Positions 1-7,405 of a DNA stretch of 47,062 nt are shown in pieces. The position numbers and the translations under genes were made by a program. Numbering within the stretch: position 1 is the first letter of the stretch; each line of letters starts with the position of its first letter. This DNA is from Streptomyces sp. CBMA29 (GTDB lineage: Bacteria > Actinomycetota > Actinomycetes > Streptomycetales > Streptomycetaceae). The DNA lies in contig NZ_MECL01000217.1 in the NCBI RefSeq assembly GCF_014596445.1, forward strand, positions 1-47,062, written 5' to 3'. Under the pieces are notes generated by a model. The model was not told the DNA's origin. It searched no databases and worked only from the letters and a program-made list of their open reading frames with translations.

Positions 1-1319
1 GCCTGGGGCAGGGGCGCCGACGCGGCGAGCGGGGCCGGGGGCGGTGCCGCTCCCGGTGCGGGCATACGGGCGCCGAACGAACCGCCGTAGCCGACGGCCT
101 CGGCCGCGCCGCCGGGCTCAGCGGGCCCGTACGCGCCGCCCGCCGACCGGTCGGGCGAGAAGTCGGTCTCTTCCCGGTCGTCCTCGACGCCGCCGAGCCA
201 CACGTTCATGGACCTTGGGGCGCTCGGGCCCGACTGCCGGACCGGACCGTGCGACGCGGCGGCTCCGTCGTAGCCGGTGAACAACTCGGCGAGCCCTGGA
301 GGCGGTTCGCGCCATCCCGGGGCCTGCGGTTCCTGCTGGGCGCGGCCGATCCGCAGCGAGCGCAGTTCGGGCAGGTCGGAGCGGCGCAGCAGGTCCGCGG
401 TGGACAGCCCGAGGCGTACGCCCGACCAGTCCTCGCCGGTGCGCTGGGCGACGCAGGCGCGCAGGACGAGCGTGCCCGCGCCGCTGGTGCCGTCCAGGCG
501 GAGTTGGTAAGTGGGGACCCAGGTGGCGCCGGGGACGTGGTACTCGACGTCGACGTCGATCTCGACGTCGATCTCGGTCGGGGCGTCGGCGGGTGTCCCG
601 GCCTCGCCGGTCGGGGAGGAGTCCTCGCGGGTTTCGGCCGCGTCCGGTGCGTCGGTCGTGCCGGTCGCGTCGCTCGTGCCGGAGCCCAGCGTCACGACCG
701 CGCCGACGGCCGGGTCGGTGCGCTCGGCGCTCAGGGCGGTGGACGACTGGTGCATGCGCGCCCGCAGGACGTCCACGTCGTGGTCGGCGCGCGCCAGTTG
801 GTCCTCGGTGGCACGCAACCGCTCGTGCAGGGCGCCGAGTCGGGTGTCGACGAATCCGGCCAGGGCGAGGAAGGACTCCACCGGCGCCCAGCGGGGCGGG
901 TCGCCCCTGCGCGGCTGTGGCGGCTCGGCGCGCAGCGTCGCCACCTCCTCGATCTCGCTCTCCAGACGGTACTTGCGGTCCTGGAGCCGGGACTGCTGGT
1001 CCTCGGCGTCCTCCAGGTCCAGCCGCAGCGAGGGCAGTTGCTCGCCTCGGTGCACGGTGGCGCCGACGTCCAGGCGTACGTCGGTCACGCGCAGCCCGTG
1101 CGGGCCGTTCACCACCCGGCCGCGCAGCGACTGTTCGTAGAGCGTGGGCGGCAGGCCCTCGACGCGGACGGTGGTCTCGGCGGCTCCGGCCGGCACCGTG
1201 ACGCGCGCGCGGCGGGTGACGACCGCTCCGGAGGCGTGCACGACGACGGAGGTCACCTCGGACTCGGCGGCGGACGGCGCGTTCGGCCCGTCCGTGCCGC
1301 TCGCAACGGCTGCGCCCAC
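1..1319 (-). CDS. DUF4140/DUF4139 (mucoidy-inhibitor MuiA-like) protein, C-terminus cut by window edge
   Basis: About 439 codons are visible, reading leftwards from a GTG at 1319 and open to the window edge. The start is chosen for a GGGGGAG ribosome site five bases upstream. The N-terminal third (residues about 15-90, beginning VVVHASGAVVTRRARV) fits the DUF4140 strand-rich region. Residues about 95-190 are charged and probably coiled-coil. After an acidic linker comes the DUF4139 core with YHVPGATWVPTYQLRL and the family-typical phrase DWSGVRLGLSTADLL. The family is named after the Azotobacter mucoidy inhibitor, but its biochemical role is unknown and no catalytic residue can be assigned. 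No signal peptide is seen, so it is probably cytoplasmic. It is transcribed away from the GH16 gene. Family assignment is firm; function is not. Confidence 0.85.
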   Translation of the reverse strand, partial: MGAAVASGTDGPNAPSAAESEVTSVVVHASGAVVTRRARVTVPAGAAETTVRVEGLPPTLYEQSLRGRVVNGPHGLRVTDVRLDVGATVHRGEQLPSLRLDLEDAEDQQSRLQDRKYRLESEIEEVATLRAEPPQPRRGDPPRWAPVESFLALAGFVDTRLGALHERLRATEDQLARADHDVDVLRARMHQSSTALSAERTDPAVGAVVTLGSGTSDATGTTDAPDAAETREDSSPTGEAGTPADAPTEIDVEIDVDVEYHVPGATWVPTYQLRLDGTSGAGTLVLRACVAQRTGEDWSGVRLGLSTADLLRRSDLPELRSLRIGRAQQEPQAPGWREPPPGLAELFTGYDGAAASHGPVRQSGPSAPRSMNVWLGGVEDDREETDFSPDRSAGGAYGPAEPGGAAEAVGYGGSFGARMPAPGAAPPPAPLAASAPLPQ

Positions 1320-1481
1320 CTTGTCTCCCCCACGTTCGGCCCGCGGCCGGTCTGCCCGTAACGTCTCAGGGCCCGGACTCGTCCGTACCCTAGCCGAGTC
1401 CTCCTGGGCCCGCCGAGGGTCGGTGCCGGTCCGGCGGCGCGGGATGTCCGGCCGGTGACGGACGATCGCGACCGCCGTGTC

Positions 1482-1500
1482 TTAAGGGCCGGTTAAGGGC
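1482..1500. repeat. Direct repeat TTAAGGGC x2, 11-bp period
   Basis: TTAAGGGC occurs at 1482-1489 and 1493-1500, exactly one helical turn apart. Response regulators of the OmpR/PhoB family commonly bind such 11-bp direct repeats, so this may be a control site for either divergent gene. That role is inferred from spacing only. Confidence 0.4.
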
Positions 1501-1579
1501 GGCTTATCAGCGCCTCGGGTCGATCGGCGTCCTCGCAGTTCGGGCACGTCACGGGCGTGTGGGCGGCTGTCCGGGCGGG

Positions 1580-1608
1580 TTGGCGGGCAGGGTGACCGTG
1601 CGTAGCAT
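1580..1608 (+). promoter_or_regulatory. Candidate promoter of GH16 glucanase gene
   Basis: A -35 TTGGCG (1580-1585) and a -10 TAGCAT (1603-1608, fits TANNNT) are separated by 17 bases. The predicted start of transcription near 1615 leaves a leader of about 125 bases that contains the operator at 1639. Confidence 0.5.
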
Positions 1609-1638
1609 CGGGGCCGTCGGCGGCGGTCGTCGCTCCCC

Positions 1639-1652
1639 TGAGAGCGCTCCCC
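1639..1652. promoter_or_regulatory. LacI-family (CebR-like) operator upstream of GH16 gene
   Basis: TGAGAGCGCTCCCC differs at two of 14 positions from the known Streptomyces CebR operator TGGGAGCGCTCCCA and keeps its central GAGCGCTC palindrome. It lies just downstream of the candidate promoter, a position suited to repression relieved by an oligosaccharide inducer. No LacI-family gene is in this window, so the regulator is not identified. Confidence 0.6.
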
Positions 1653-1741
1653 CGGCCACGGCCCCCGCCTCCCCCGACGCCGTACGCCCGGCCGCCGCCG
1701 ACCCGAACCCTGATCTCCCCCACAGACAAGGTACGTAACTC

Positions 1742-3046
1742 ATGGCTGCACACCGCGCACGCAGATGGTCGCTCGGCGGACTGGTCGTCCTGGTCGCCGC
1801 CGCTCTGGTGGCCGCCGTCCTGGTGGCGACGACCGGCCCCGGCACGTCGAGGGCGGACGCCGCCGAGGGCCGGCAGACCTGGTCCGACGAGTTCGACGGC
1901 CCCGCGGGCAGCGCGCCCGACCCCGCCAAGTGGACGCATGAGACGGGCGGTTCCGGCAACGGCAACAACGAGTTGCAGTACTACACCGACAGCACCTCCA
2001 ACGCCGCTCTCGACGGCGACGGGCACCTGGTGATCACCGCACGGCCCAACTCCGATACCGGACTGTCCTGTTGGTACGGGCCGTGCAAGTACACCTCGGC
2101 GCGGCTGAACACGGCCTCGACCTTCACGCAGGCGTACGGTCACTTCGAGGCCCGCATCAAGATCCCGCGCGGCCAGGGCATATGGCCGGCGTTCTGGATG
2201 CTGGGCAGCGACATCGGCAGCGTCGGCTGGCCCAACAGCGGTGAGCTGGACATCATGGAGAACATCGGGCGTGAGCCTGGCACCGTCCACGGCACGATCC
2301 ACGGGCCCGGCTACTCGGGCGCGGCCGGTATCGGGTCCCCGTACACGCTGCCCGGCGGCGCGACCTTCGCGGACGACTTCCACACCTTCGGTGTGGACTG
2401 GAGCCCGAGCGCGATCACCTGGACGGTGGACGGCACGGTCTACCAGACGCGTACGCCGTCAGACGCGGGCGGCAACAAGTGGGTGTTCGACCACCCGTTC
2501 TTCCTGATCCTCAACCTGGCGGTCGGCGGTGACTGGCCTGGCTCGCCCGACGGTTCGACGTCCTTCCCGCAGACGATGACGGTCGACTACGTACGGGTGT
2601 CGGAGTCGGACAGCGGTTCCGGTACGACGGCGGGCGGCGGCACCGGCGGGTCTGGCGGCTCGGACCGGGTCGGTTCGATCAAGGGCATCGGCGGCATGTG
2701 CGTGGACGTGGCGGGCGGTTCGTCGGCCGACCGCACGCCGGTCCAGCTCCACGACTGCACCGGCAATGTGGCCCAGCAGTGGACGCTCGGCGCCGACGGG
2801 ACGGTACGGGCGCTGGGCAAGTGCCTCGACGTGGACGGCGGTTCGACGGCGGACGGCGCGGCCGTGCAGCTCTACACGTGCAACGGCACCAAGGCGCAGC
2901 AGTGGAAGTACACCGACGCACACGACCTGACGAACACGGGCGCGGACAAGTGCCTTGACGCGAAGGACAATTCGTCGGCGGACGGGACGCGGTTGCAGAC
3001 CGGGACGTGCGGCGGGGCCGCCAACCAGAAGTGGATCTTCGGCTGA
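1742..3046 (+). CDS. Secreted GH16 beta-1,3-glucanase (laminarinase type) with C-terminal ricin-type lectin domain
   Basis: 434 aa. Residues 1 to about 41 form a signal peptide (arginines, long Leu/Val/Ala stretch, small-residue cleavage region near RADA). The GH16 domain spans about 48-285 and carries the family signature ELDIMENIG, giving E168 as likely nucleophile, D170 as assisting residue and E173 as acid/base. WPAFWMLG before it is also typical. A Gly/Ser-rich linker follows, then a beta-trefoil (about 307-434) with three QxW-type repeats (QQWTLG, QQWKYT, QKWIFG), one per subdomain, expected to bind galacto- or glucan-type sugars. The predicted role is extracellular hydrolysis of beta-1,3- or mixed-linkage glucans such as fungal wall or laminarin. 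Exact linkage preference cannot be read from sequence. A LacI-type operator precedes it and a strong hairpin follows it, so it is probably monocistronic. Confidence 0.93.
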   Translation: MAAHRARRWSLGGLVVLVAAALVAAVLVATTGPGTSRADAAEGRQTWSDEFDGPAGSAPDPAKWTHETGGSGNGNNELQYYTDSTSNAALDGDGHLVITARPNSDTGLSCWYGPCKYTSARLNTASTFTQAYGHFEARIKIPRGQGIWPAFWMLGSDIGSVGWPNSGELDIMENIGREPGTVHGTIHGPGYSGAAGIGSPYTLPGGATFADDFHTFGVDWSPSAITWTVDGTVYQTRTPSDAGGNKWVFDHPFFLILNLAVGGDWPGSPDGSTSFPQTMTVDYVRVSESDSGSGTTAGGGTGGSGGSDRVGSIKGIGGMCVDVAGGSSADRTPVQLHDCTGNVAQQWTLGADGTVRALGKCLDVDGGSTADGAAVQLYTCNGTKAQQWKYTDAHDLTNTGADKCLDAKDNSSADGTRLQTGTCGGAANQKWIFG

Positions 3047-3058
3047 CCCTTGGTCCGA

Positions 3059-3100
3059 CGGCGTGGGGCGTGCCCGGTCCACCGGGTGCGCCCCACGCCG
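3059..3100 (+). terminator. Transcription terminator hairpin after GH16 gene
   Basis: A perfect 12-bp stem pairs 3059-3070 with 3089-3100. The interior holds a second 5-bp stem (CCCGG at 3073-3077 with CCGGG at 3082-3086) and a four-base loop. CTTT follows closely. It begins 13 bases after the stop codon. Confidence 0.75.
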
Positions 3101-3164
3101 CCTTTGGCCGGTTTCGGCGGTTCGCCCGGTTCGCCCGTGGGAGTAGCGTCACCATCCGGGTACG

Positions 3165-3545
3165 GGCACGACGCCTGACGTCTTCTGCGCGCGGGGGCGG
3201 GACGGGCGGCCGTACGCGCGGGAGGGCGGGGCGCGGGATCTGGTCGACCTGGTGCTGGGCTGCCCGGCGAGCTGTCCGTGGCCGATCGCGCGCAGGTGCT
3301 GCAACGCCTCGTGCTGTCCACGGTCGGCTTCACCGGCGTGACGCTCGAGTGGGTGGTGCTGCTCGGTGTCCGGCACGGCTACAACACCCCGGCGGTGCGG
3401 CAGGACCAGGTCCACCAGCTGGTCAGGGAGGCGCTGCGCCTGTATCCGACCGCGTGGCGGCTGATGAGGGTGGCCGCCGCCGACCACGAGATCGCCGGGG
3501 TCAAGGTCCGCGAGGGCGAGCACGTCCTGCCTCCTTCGTGGCCGC
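3165..3545 (+). pseudogene. Cytochrome P450 remnant (I-helix to K-helix region), frameshifted and lacking the haem-Cys region
   Basis: From the GTG at 3278 the frame reads like a bacterial P450 interior: GELSVADRAQVLQRLVL leads into the I-helix-like STVGFTGVTLEWVVLL, then EALRLYPTAWRLMR with the K-helix ExxR (E codon 3428-3430, R codon 3437-3439), then DHEIAGVKVREGEHVL, the usual strand after the K-helix. A second frame just upstream (about 3165-3255) gives ARDLVDLVLG, matching the segment that should precede it, so a frameshift lies near 3255-3275. The N-terminal half and the FxxGxxxCxG haem-ligand loop are missing. The I-helix lacks the usual acidic-Thr pair. The similarity stops at the 3' end of the histidine kinase gene (3550). 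It cannot encode a working P450. It is probably debris from a deletion or rearrangement. Confidence 0.6.
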
Positions 3546-3549
3546 CGCG

Positions 3550-4917
3550 TCAGACGGGCGACTTGCGCAGGCGGGCCCGCCTGCGGTGCAGCGGTCCGCG
3601 CTTGGGCGGCGGTGAGGCGAGGCCGAAGCGGACCGCGACGCGGGTGCCGCCCATCGGGCCGCGGTCGATGTCCAGCGCGCCGCGGGTCGCGGCGGCGGCG
3701 CGGCGGGCGATGTCGAGACCGAGGCCGGTGGACGCGGTGCTGGCGCCGCGTACGAGGGCGTCGTCGGGGTCCGGGATGCCGGGGCCCGCGTCCTCGACGG
3801 TGAGGGTGACGGACTGGGCGGCGCGCACCAGGCGCAGTGCGAAGGCGGTGCCGGGCGCGGTGTGCCGGAAGACGTTGCCGACGAGCGCGTCGATGACGGC
3901 GGCGAGGTCGTCCTCCGGCAGGTCGATCAGGGCGTCCTCGCCGGTCACTTCCACCAGGCAGGGGCGGCCCTGCTGTTCCGCGAGCGTCGTCCAGAATCCG
4001 GCGCGGCGGCGGACGATCACCGTGGCGGCGCACAACACCTGGTCACGCCGGTCGAGTTGGGGCGCGCCCATGTGTCCGACGGCCAGCGGTGTACGGGCCG
4101 CGGTGATGACGGCGTGCAGTTGTGTCTCGAGCTGGGCGACCGCGGCGGCCACCGGGGCGGCGTCCGGTCCCGTACCCATACGTTCGGTGGCCAACTGGAG
4201 GGCGGTCAGGGGTGTCCTGAGCCGGTGGGACAGGTCGGCGACCAACTCCCGCTCGACGGCGAGGAGTTCCAACATGCGGTCGGCCATGGCGTTGAACGCC
4301 TGCCCGGCTTCGCGCAGTTCCGGCGGTCCCATGGGGTCGACGCGGGACTCCAGGTCGCCGCGGCCGAGCGCGTTGGCGGCGGAGGAGAGGTTGCGGGAGG
4401 ACCGTACGACACGGGAGGCGAGGCGGTCGGCGACCAGGACGGAGCCGACGACCAGGCCGACGGCGAGCAGCGCCATCACGGTCAGCGACGCGTTCACCCC
4501 GCGGTTCAGCTCGGCCTCGGGGACGAATTCCTCGACGACGGCGACCCGCCCTTGCGGCAGTACGACCGGCTGGAGGTAGACCCAGCCGCCGCCCGGCAGG
4601 TCCTGCGCCAGGGACTCGCCGTCGTGCTGTGCGCGCACCAGCAGGGAGCGGGGTGCGTGGCCCGCGCCGATGGAGCGGCCGTTCGGCTGGTGGACCGCCA
4701 GGTTCCCCGACGGGTCGAGGCCCGAGACGGCCTGCCGTACGGCGGCCGGGTCGTCGGTGAGTGTGAGGACCGGCGCCAGGGCGGCGGCGCGCTGCTCGGC
4801 GGCGGTGATCGCCTGGTTGCGGGCCTCGGAGCGGACCAGCAGGCCCAGCGGGATGAGGAAGGACAGGGCCACCATCGAGGTGACGGCCAGGGCGACCCTG
4901 GCCAGGGTCCCTCTCAC
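3550..4917 (-). CDS. Sensor histidine kinase of two-component system
   Basis: 455 aa. An N-terminal membrane segment (about 8-28) and a second one (about 165-187) flank an extracytoplasmic sensor region of some 135 residues. A HAMP-like linker follows (about 188-222, ending in MGPPELREAGQAFNAM). The dimerisation helix carries the phospho-acceptor H231 in LVADLSHRLRTPLTAL. The ATPase region shows an N-box-like VGNVFRHTAPGTAF, a G1 box DAGPGIPD and a G2 region GLGLDIARR. The N-box has the atypical order NVFRH. It should autophosphorylate and pass phosphate to the response regulator encoded just upstream, whose stop overlaps this start as ATGA (4914-4917), implying translational coupling. The signal sensed is unknown; the sensor region resembles nothing I can name. 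It is the downstream gene of the pair. Confidence 0.9.
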   Translation of the reverse strand: MRGTLARVALAVTSMVALSFLIPLGLLVRSEARNQAITAAEQRAAALAPVLTLTDDPAAVRQAVSGLDPSGNLAVHQPNGRSIGAGHAPRSLLVRAQHDGESLAQDLPGGGWVYLQPVVLPQGRVAVVEEFVPEAELNRGVNASLTVMALLAVGLVVGSVLVADRLASRVVRSSRNLSSAANALGRGDLESRVDPMGPPELREAGQAFNAMADRMLELLAVERELVADLSHRLRTPLTALQLATERMGTGPDAAPVAAAVAQLETQLHAVITAARTPLAVGHMGAPQLDRRDQVLCAATVIVRRRAGFWTTLAEQQGRPCLVEVTGEDALIDLPEDDLAAVIDALVGNVFRHTAPGTAFALRLVRAAQSVTLTVEDAGPGIPDPDDALVRGASTASTGLGLDIARRAAAATRGALDIDRGPMGGTRVAVRFGLASPPPKRGPLHRRRARLRKSPV

Positions 4918-5612
4918 CGCGGGGTCACCAGTTTGATGCCGACGCCGCGCACGGTGCGCAGCAGGCTCGGTGCCGCCGCGCTCTCGCCGAGCTTGCGGCG
5001 CAGGGAGGACAGGTGGACGTCGATGGTCTGGTCCTCGACGTAGGGGTCGCGCCAGACCTCGGTGAGGATGTGCCGTTTGGACACGACGGTGTCGGCGTTG
5101 GCGGCGAGAAAGGCCAGCAGGTCGAACTCACGGCGGGTCAGGGGGACTTCGCGTCCGTGCAGGTGGACGGTGCGGGGTCCGGGATCGATACGCAGCGGTC
5201 CGAGGGCAATGGGCTCGCGCGGATTGGGCGCGCCGGTCCGGCCGTCGGGACCCCCGGAGCGGCGCAGGACGGCGCCGAGGCGGGCGGTGAGCTGTCCGCC
5301 GGAGAAGGGTTTGACCAGGTAGTCGTCGGCGCCCGCGTTGAGGAGCCGGATGATCTCGGCCTCGTCGTCCCTGGCGGTGACGATCAGGACCGGCACGCGG
5401 GAGATGCCGCGGATCATGCGCAGCGCGTCGCCGCCGTCGAGGTCGGGCAGGCCGAGGTCGAGTATCACCGCGTCCAACGGCGTTCTGGTCGCCTCGCGCA
5501 GTCCGCTGAATCCGTCGGCGGCGCTGCGGACTTCGTGCCCGTCGCGGGTGAGTATCCCGATCAGTTCGGCACGTATGCCGGGATCGTCTTCTACGACAAG
5601 GACGCTCGCCAT
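4914..5612 (-). CDS. OmpR/PhoB-family response regulator
   Basis: 232 aa from the ATG at 5612. An ATG three codons further up is possible, but this start gives the standard beginning MASVLVVEDDPG. The receiver domain (about 1-115) has the acidic pair in VVEDD, phospho-acceptor D52 in VILDLGLPDLDG, Thr in VTARDDE and the conserved Lys in YLVKPFSGG. The C-terminal winged-helix domain (about 135-228) shows the OmpR pattern LTRREFDLLAFLA and IDVHLSSLRRKLG, ending in RTVRGVGIKL. It should bind DNA when phosphorylated by the kinase it is coupled to. A TACGGT box seven bases before the ATG suggests a leaderless transcript. Target genes are not shown, although the neighbouring anchored and CAP-domain proteins are candidates. 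Confidence 0.93.
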   Translation of the reverse strand: MASVLVVEDDPGIRAELIGILTRDGHEVRSAADGFSGLREATRTPLDAVILDLGLPDLDGGDALRMIRGISRVPVLIVTARDDEAEIIRLLNAGADDYLVKPFSGGQLTARLGAVLRRSGGPDGRTGAPNPREPIALGPLRIDPGPRTVHLHGREVPLTRREFDLLAFLAANADTVVSKRHILTEVWRDPYVEDQTIDVHLSSLRRKLGESAAAPSLLRTVRGVGIKLVTPR

Positions 5613-5619
5613 GCGGCAC

Positions 5620-5625
5620 ACCGTA
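5620..5625 (-). promoter_or_regulatory. -10 box for leaderless response-regulator transcript
   Basis: Reading the minus strand, TACGGT (5625-5620) fits TANNNT and is followed by seven bases and then the ATG at 5612. This places the transcription start at or next to the start codon. No good -35 is visible. Confidence 0.4.
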
Positions 5626-5647
5626 ACGGATCGGCCATGATGGCCCG

Positions 5648-6223
5648 GTGCCCCGGTCCTTGCGCCATTTCCTGATCTGGCTGTCGTGCACGGTCCTCAC
5701 CGTCACGGCGGTGTCGTTGACCGTGCGCTTCGTGGTGGGTTCGACGGCGCCGCTGCCGCCGTCCGCGCGGGATGTGGCGGCCGGGATCGCCACCAACTCG
5801 CCCAGTTCCGTGGTGATCGGCTCGCCGACGGCCACGCCCCGGCAGTCGCCGACCCGGACCCGCAAGCCCACGGTGTCGCCCTCCCCGTCGACCCGTCGCC
5901 CCACGGCGACCGGGACCGCGACCGCGACCAGCCCGTCCTCCGCGCCGGCCGCGCCGCCGCCGACCGCCTCCCGGCCGCCGGACTGCGAAGGGGGCGCCGG
6001 GACGCACAGCTTCGAGTCGACCGGCGGTCAGGCGTCGATACGGTTCGGCGCGGACGCGGTGTGCCTGGTCTCGGCGGTACCCGCGATCGGCTTCACCACG
6101 AGCACCCGGCAGAGCGCGCCGGACACCCTCACCATCACCTTCACCGGGGCGCGCCACCGCTCGGAGCTGACGGCGACGCTGCGTCCGCAGGCCAAGGAGG
6201 TCACCAGCGAGGTGTCCTGGTGA
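5648..6223 (+). CDS. Membrane-anchored or secreted hypothetical protein with Ser/Thr/Pro linker
   Basis: 191 aa from a GTG. Residues about 7-31 are a hydrophobic helix after MPRSLRH, so the protein is either anchored by its N-terminus or secreted. No lipobox is seen. Residues about 50-110 form a low-complexity Pro/Thr/Ser/Arg-rich linker typical of wall-spanning proteins. The C-terminal 80 residues carry two cysteines (in PPDCEGG and DAVCLVS), which could form a disulphide, and alternating polar/nonpolar stretches suggesting beta-structure. I do not recognise a named family. It is divergent from the two-component operon with only 35 bases between the start codons, so it may be controlled by, or act with, that system. 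No ribosome site precedes the GTG; a CATGAT box six bases upstream would fit a leaderless transcript. Confidence 0.65.
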   Translation: MPRSLRHFLIWLSCTVLTVTAVSLTVRFVVGSTAPLPPSARDVAAGIATNSPSSVVIGSPTATPRQSPTRTRKPTVSPSPSTRRPTATGTATATSPSSAPAAPPPTASRPPDCEGGAGTHSFESTGGQASIRFGADAVCLVSAVPAIGFTTSTRQSAPDTLTITFTGARHRSELTATLRPQAKEVTSEVSW

Positions 6224-6443
6224 GGCGCGGCGTCCTGGTGAGATGCGGCCCTTCGCCCGCCCGTCCGCCCGTCCGTCCGTCCGGGGGCGGGCCTCAGCGG
6301 AATCTGCGGCTTTCCTTAGGGGAACGTGAAGTTGGGCTCGGGCCGCCGATCGGGCGGCTCCGGCCGCCTAGTGTCGTGCCCGCCGGACCGTTCCTGTGAG
6401 CGGGTCCCCCCACGACACGTCTCCCCACCACGAGGTGCCAGCG

Positions 6444-7298
6444 ATGAGTTCGTCCCGCCGTGCCCACTCCCGTAACTCCGCCCATGGCCAGCACAGGGCG
6501 AGGCGCAAGCCGCGGATACGCATGGCGGTGACCGGAGCCGCGGCCCTGGCCGTACTCGGTGGCGGCACCGCCTTCGCCTGCCTCGGCGCCCCGCATCAGG
6601 GAGCGCCCTCCGCCGGGCACAGCGACTCCGGCTCCGGCTCCCGCGACACGAGCGCGTCGGCCGGGCACAAGCCCGGCGGCAAGCCGGCCGGTTTCCGGCC
6701 CACGGCGCCCGCCGCGACCATCTCCACCACGCACCGCCCGCGCCCCGGGCGGCCGAGCCCCAAGCCGACGGCCAAGCCGACCGGCGCCCCGGTGACCACC
6801 TCGCCCACGACGGCCGCGCCCAGCCCCTCGGCGACGACTCCCGCGCCGCCCGCCACGACGAACCCGCCGAGCGCCGGTGACGCCGTGCAGCAGGTGCTCG
6901 ACCTGATCAACCGCAACCGCGCCGCGGAGGGCCTCGCCCCGTACACGCTGCTCGAAGGGCTCAACAAGAGCGCCGCCGCGCACAATCAGGTGATGGCGTC
7001 CGGCTGCGGCCTGTCCCACCAGTGCCCGGGAGAACCGGCCTTCGGCGACCGCGAGACGGCCGCCGGGGTGCACTGGACGTCGGCGGGCGAGAACATCGGC
7101 GAGGGCGGCGGCGTGGGCTCCTCCGCCTCCGCCATCGCCGCGAGCGCCGTCGGTCTGACCCAGATGATGCTGGACGAGAAGGCCCCCGACGACGGCCACC
7201 GGCGCAACATCCTCAGCAGCGGCTACACGCACGTCGGCATCGACGTCTACCGCGACAGTTCCGGCACGGTCTGGATGACGCAGGACTTCTCCAACTGA
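6444..7298 (+). CDS. Secreted CAP-domain (SCP/PR1-like) protein
   Basis: 284 aa. The ATG at 6444 is chosen over an in-frame GTG at 6396 because CGAGG lies eight bases before it. After an Arg-rich start, a hydrophobic stretch (about 28-48, MAVTGAAALAVLGGGTAFA) gives a signal peptide or anchor. A long Pro/Ser/Thr/Lys-rich linker (about 52-150) leads to the CAP domain (about 155-284). There VLDLINRNRAAEGLAPYTL is the classic first helix, followed by LNKSAAAHNQVMA, the SAGENIGEG motif with its conserved Glu, and DGHRRNILSSGYTHVGIDVY with the conserved His. Two cysteines (GCGLSHQC) may pair. Bacterial CAP proteins are extracellular and often metal- or lipid-binding; their activity is unresolved. 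It is convergent with the S9 peptidase gene. Confidence 0.9.
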   Translation: MSSSRRAHSRNSAHGQHRARRKPRIRMAVTGAAALAVLGGGTAFACLGAPHQGAPSAGHSDSGSGSRDTSASAGHKPGGKPAGFRPTAPAATISTTHRPRPGRPSPKPTAKPTGAPVTTSPTTAAPSPSATTPAPPATTNPPSAGDAVQQVLDLINRNRAAEGLAPYTLLEGLNKSAAAHNQVMASGCGLSHQCPGEPAFGDRETAAGVHWTSAGENIGEGGGVGSSASAIAASAVGLTQMMLDEKAPDDGHRRNILSSGYTHVGIDVYRDSSGTVWMTQDFSN

Positions 7299-7365
7299 CC
7301 TTCGCCGCCTCGTACTTCCTTCCCGCCCGGTGCCGCGAACCCCCACAGCGCGGCACGTTCCCGCC

Positions 7366-7396
7366 GGCCGGGGCCGACCTCCCCCCGGCCCCGGCC
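7366..7396. terminator. Bidirectional hairpin between convergent genes
   Basis: A perfect 11-bp stem, GGCCGGGGCCG (7366-7376) with CGGCCCCGGCC (7386-7396), encloses a nine-base loop. It lies between the ends of the CAP gene (7298) and the S9 peptidase gene (7406) and can serve both. Confidence 0.65.
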
Positions 7397-7405
7397 GACG
7401 GATGT

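Larger units (their letters stand above)
1320..1741. other. Divergent intergenic region between DUF4139 gene and GH16 gene
   Basis: This stretch of 422 bases has no convincing gene. It holds, from left to right, the ribosome site of the minus-strand gene, an 11-bp-period direct repeat (1482-1500), a candidate plus-strand promoter (1580-1608) and a LacI-type operator (1639-1652). A TAGGGT box on the minus strand (1392-1387) could be the -10 of the DUF4139 gene, but I see no matching -35. Confidence 0.6.

Noticed and set aside
6256..6290. Short CCGT/CCGC tetramer run
   Set aside because: A simple low-complexity tract in the gap before the CAP gene; I see no structured or conserved feature in it.
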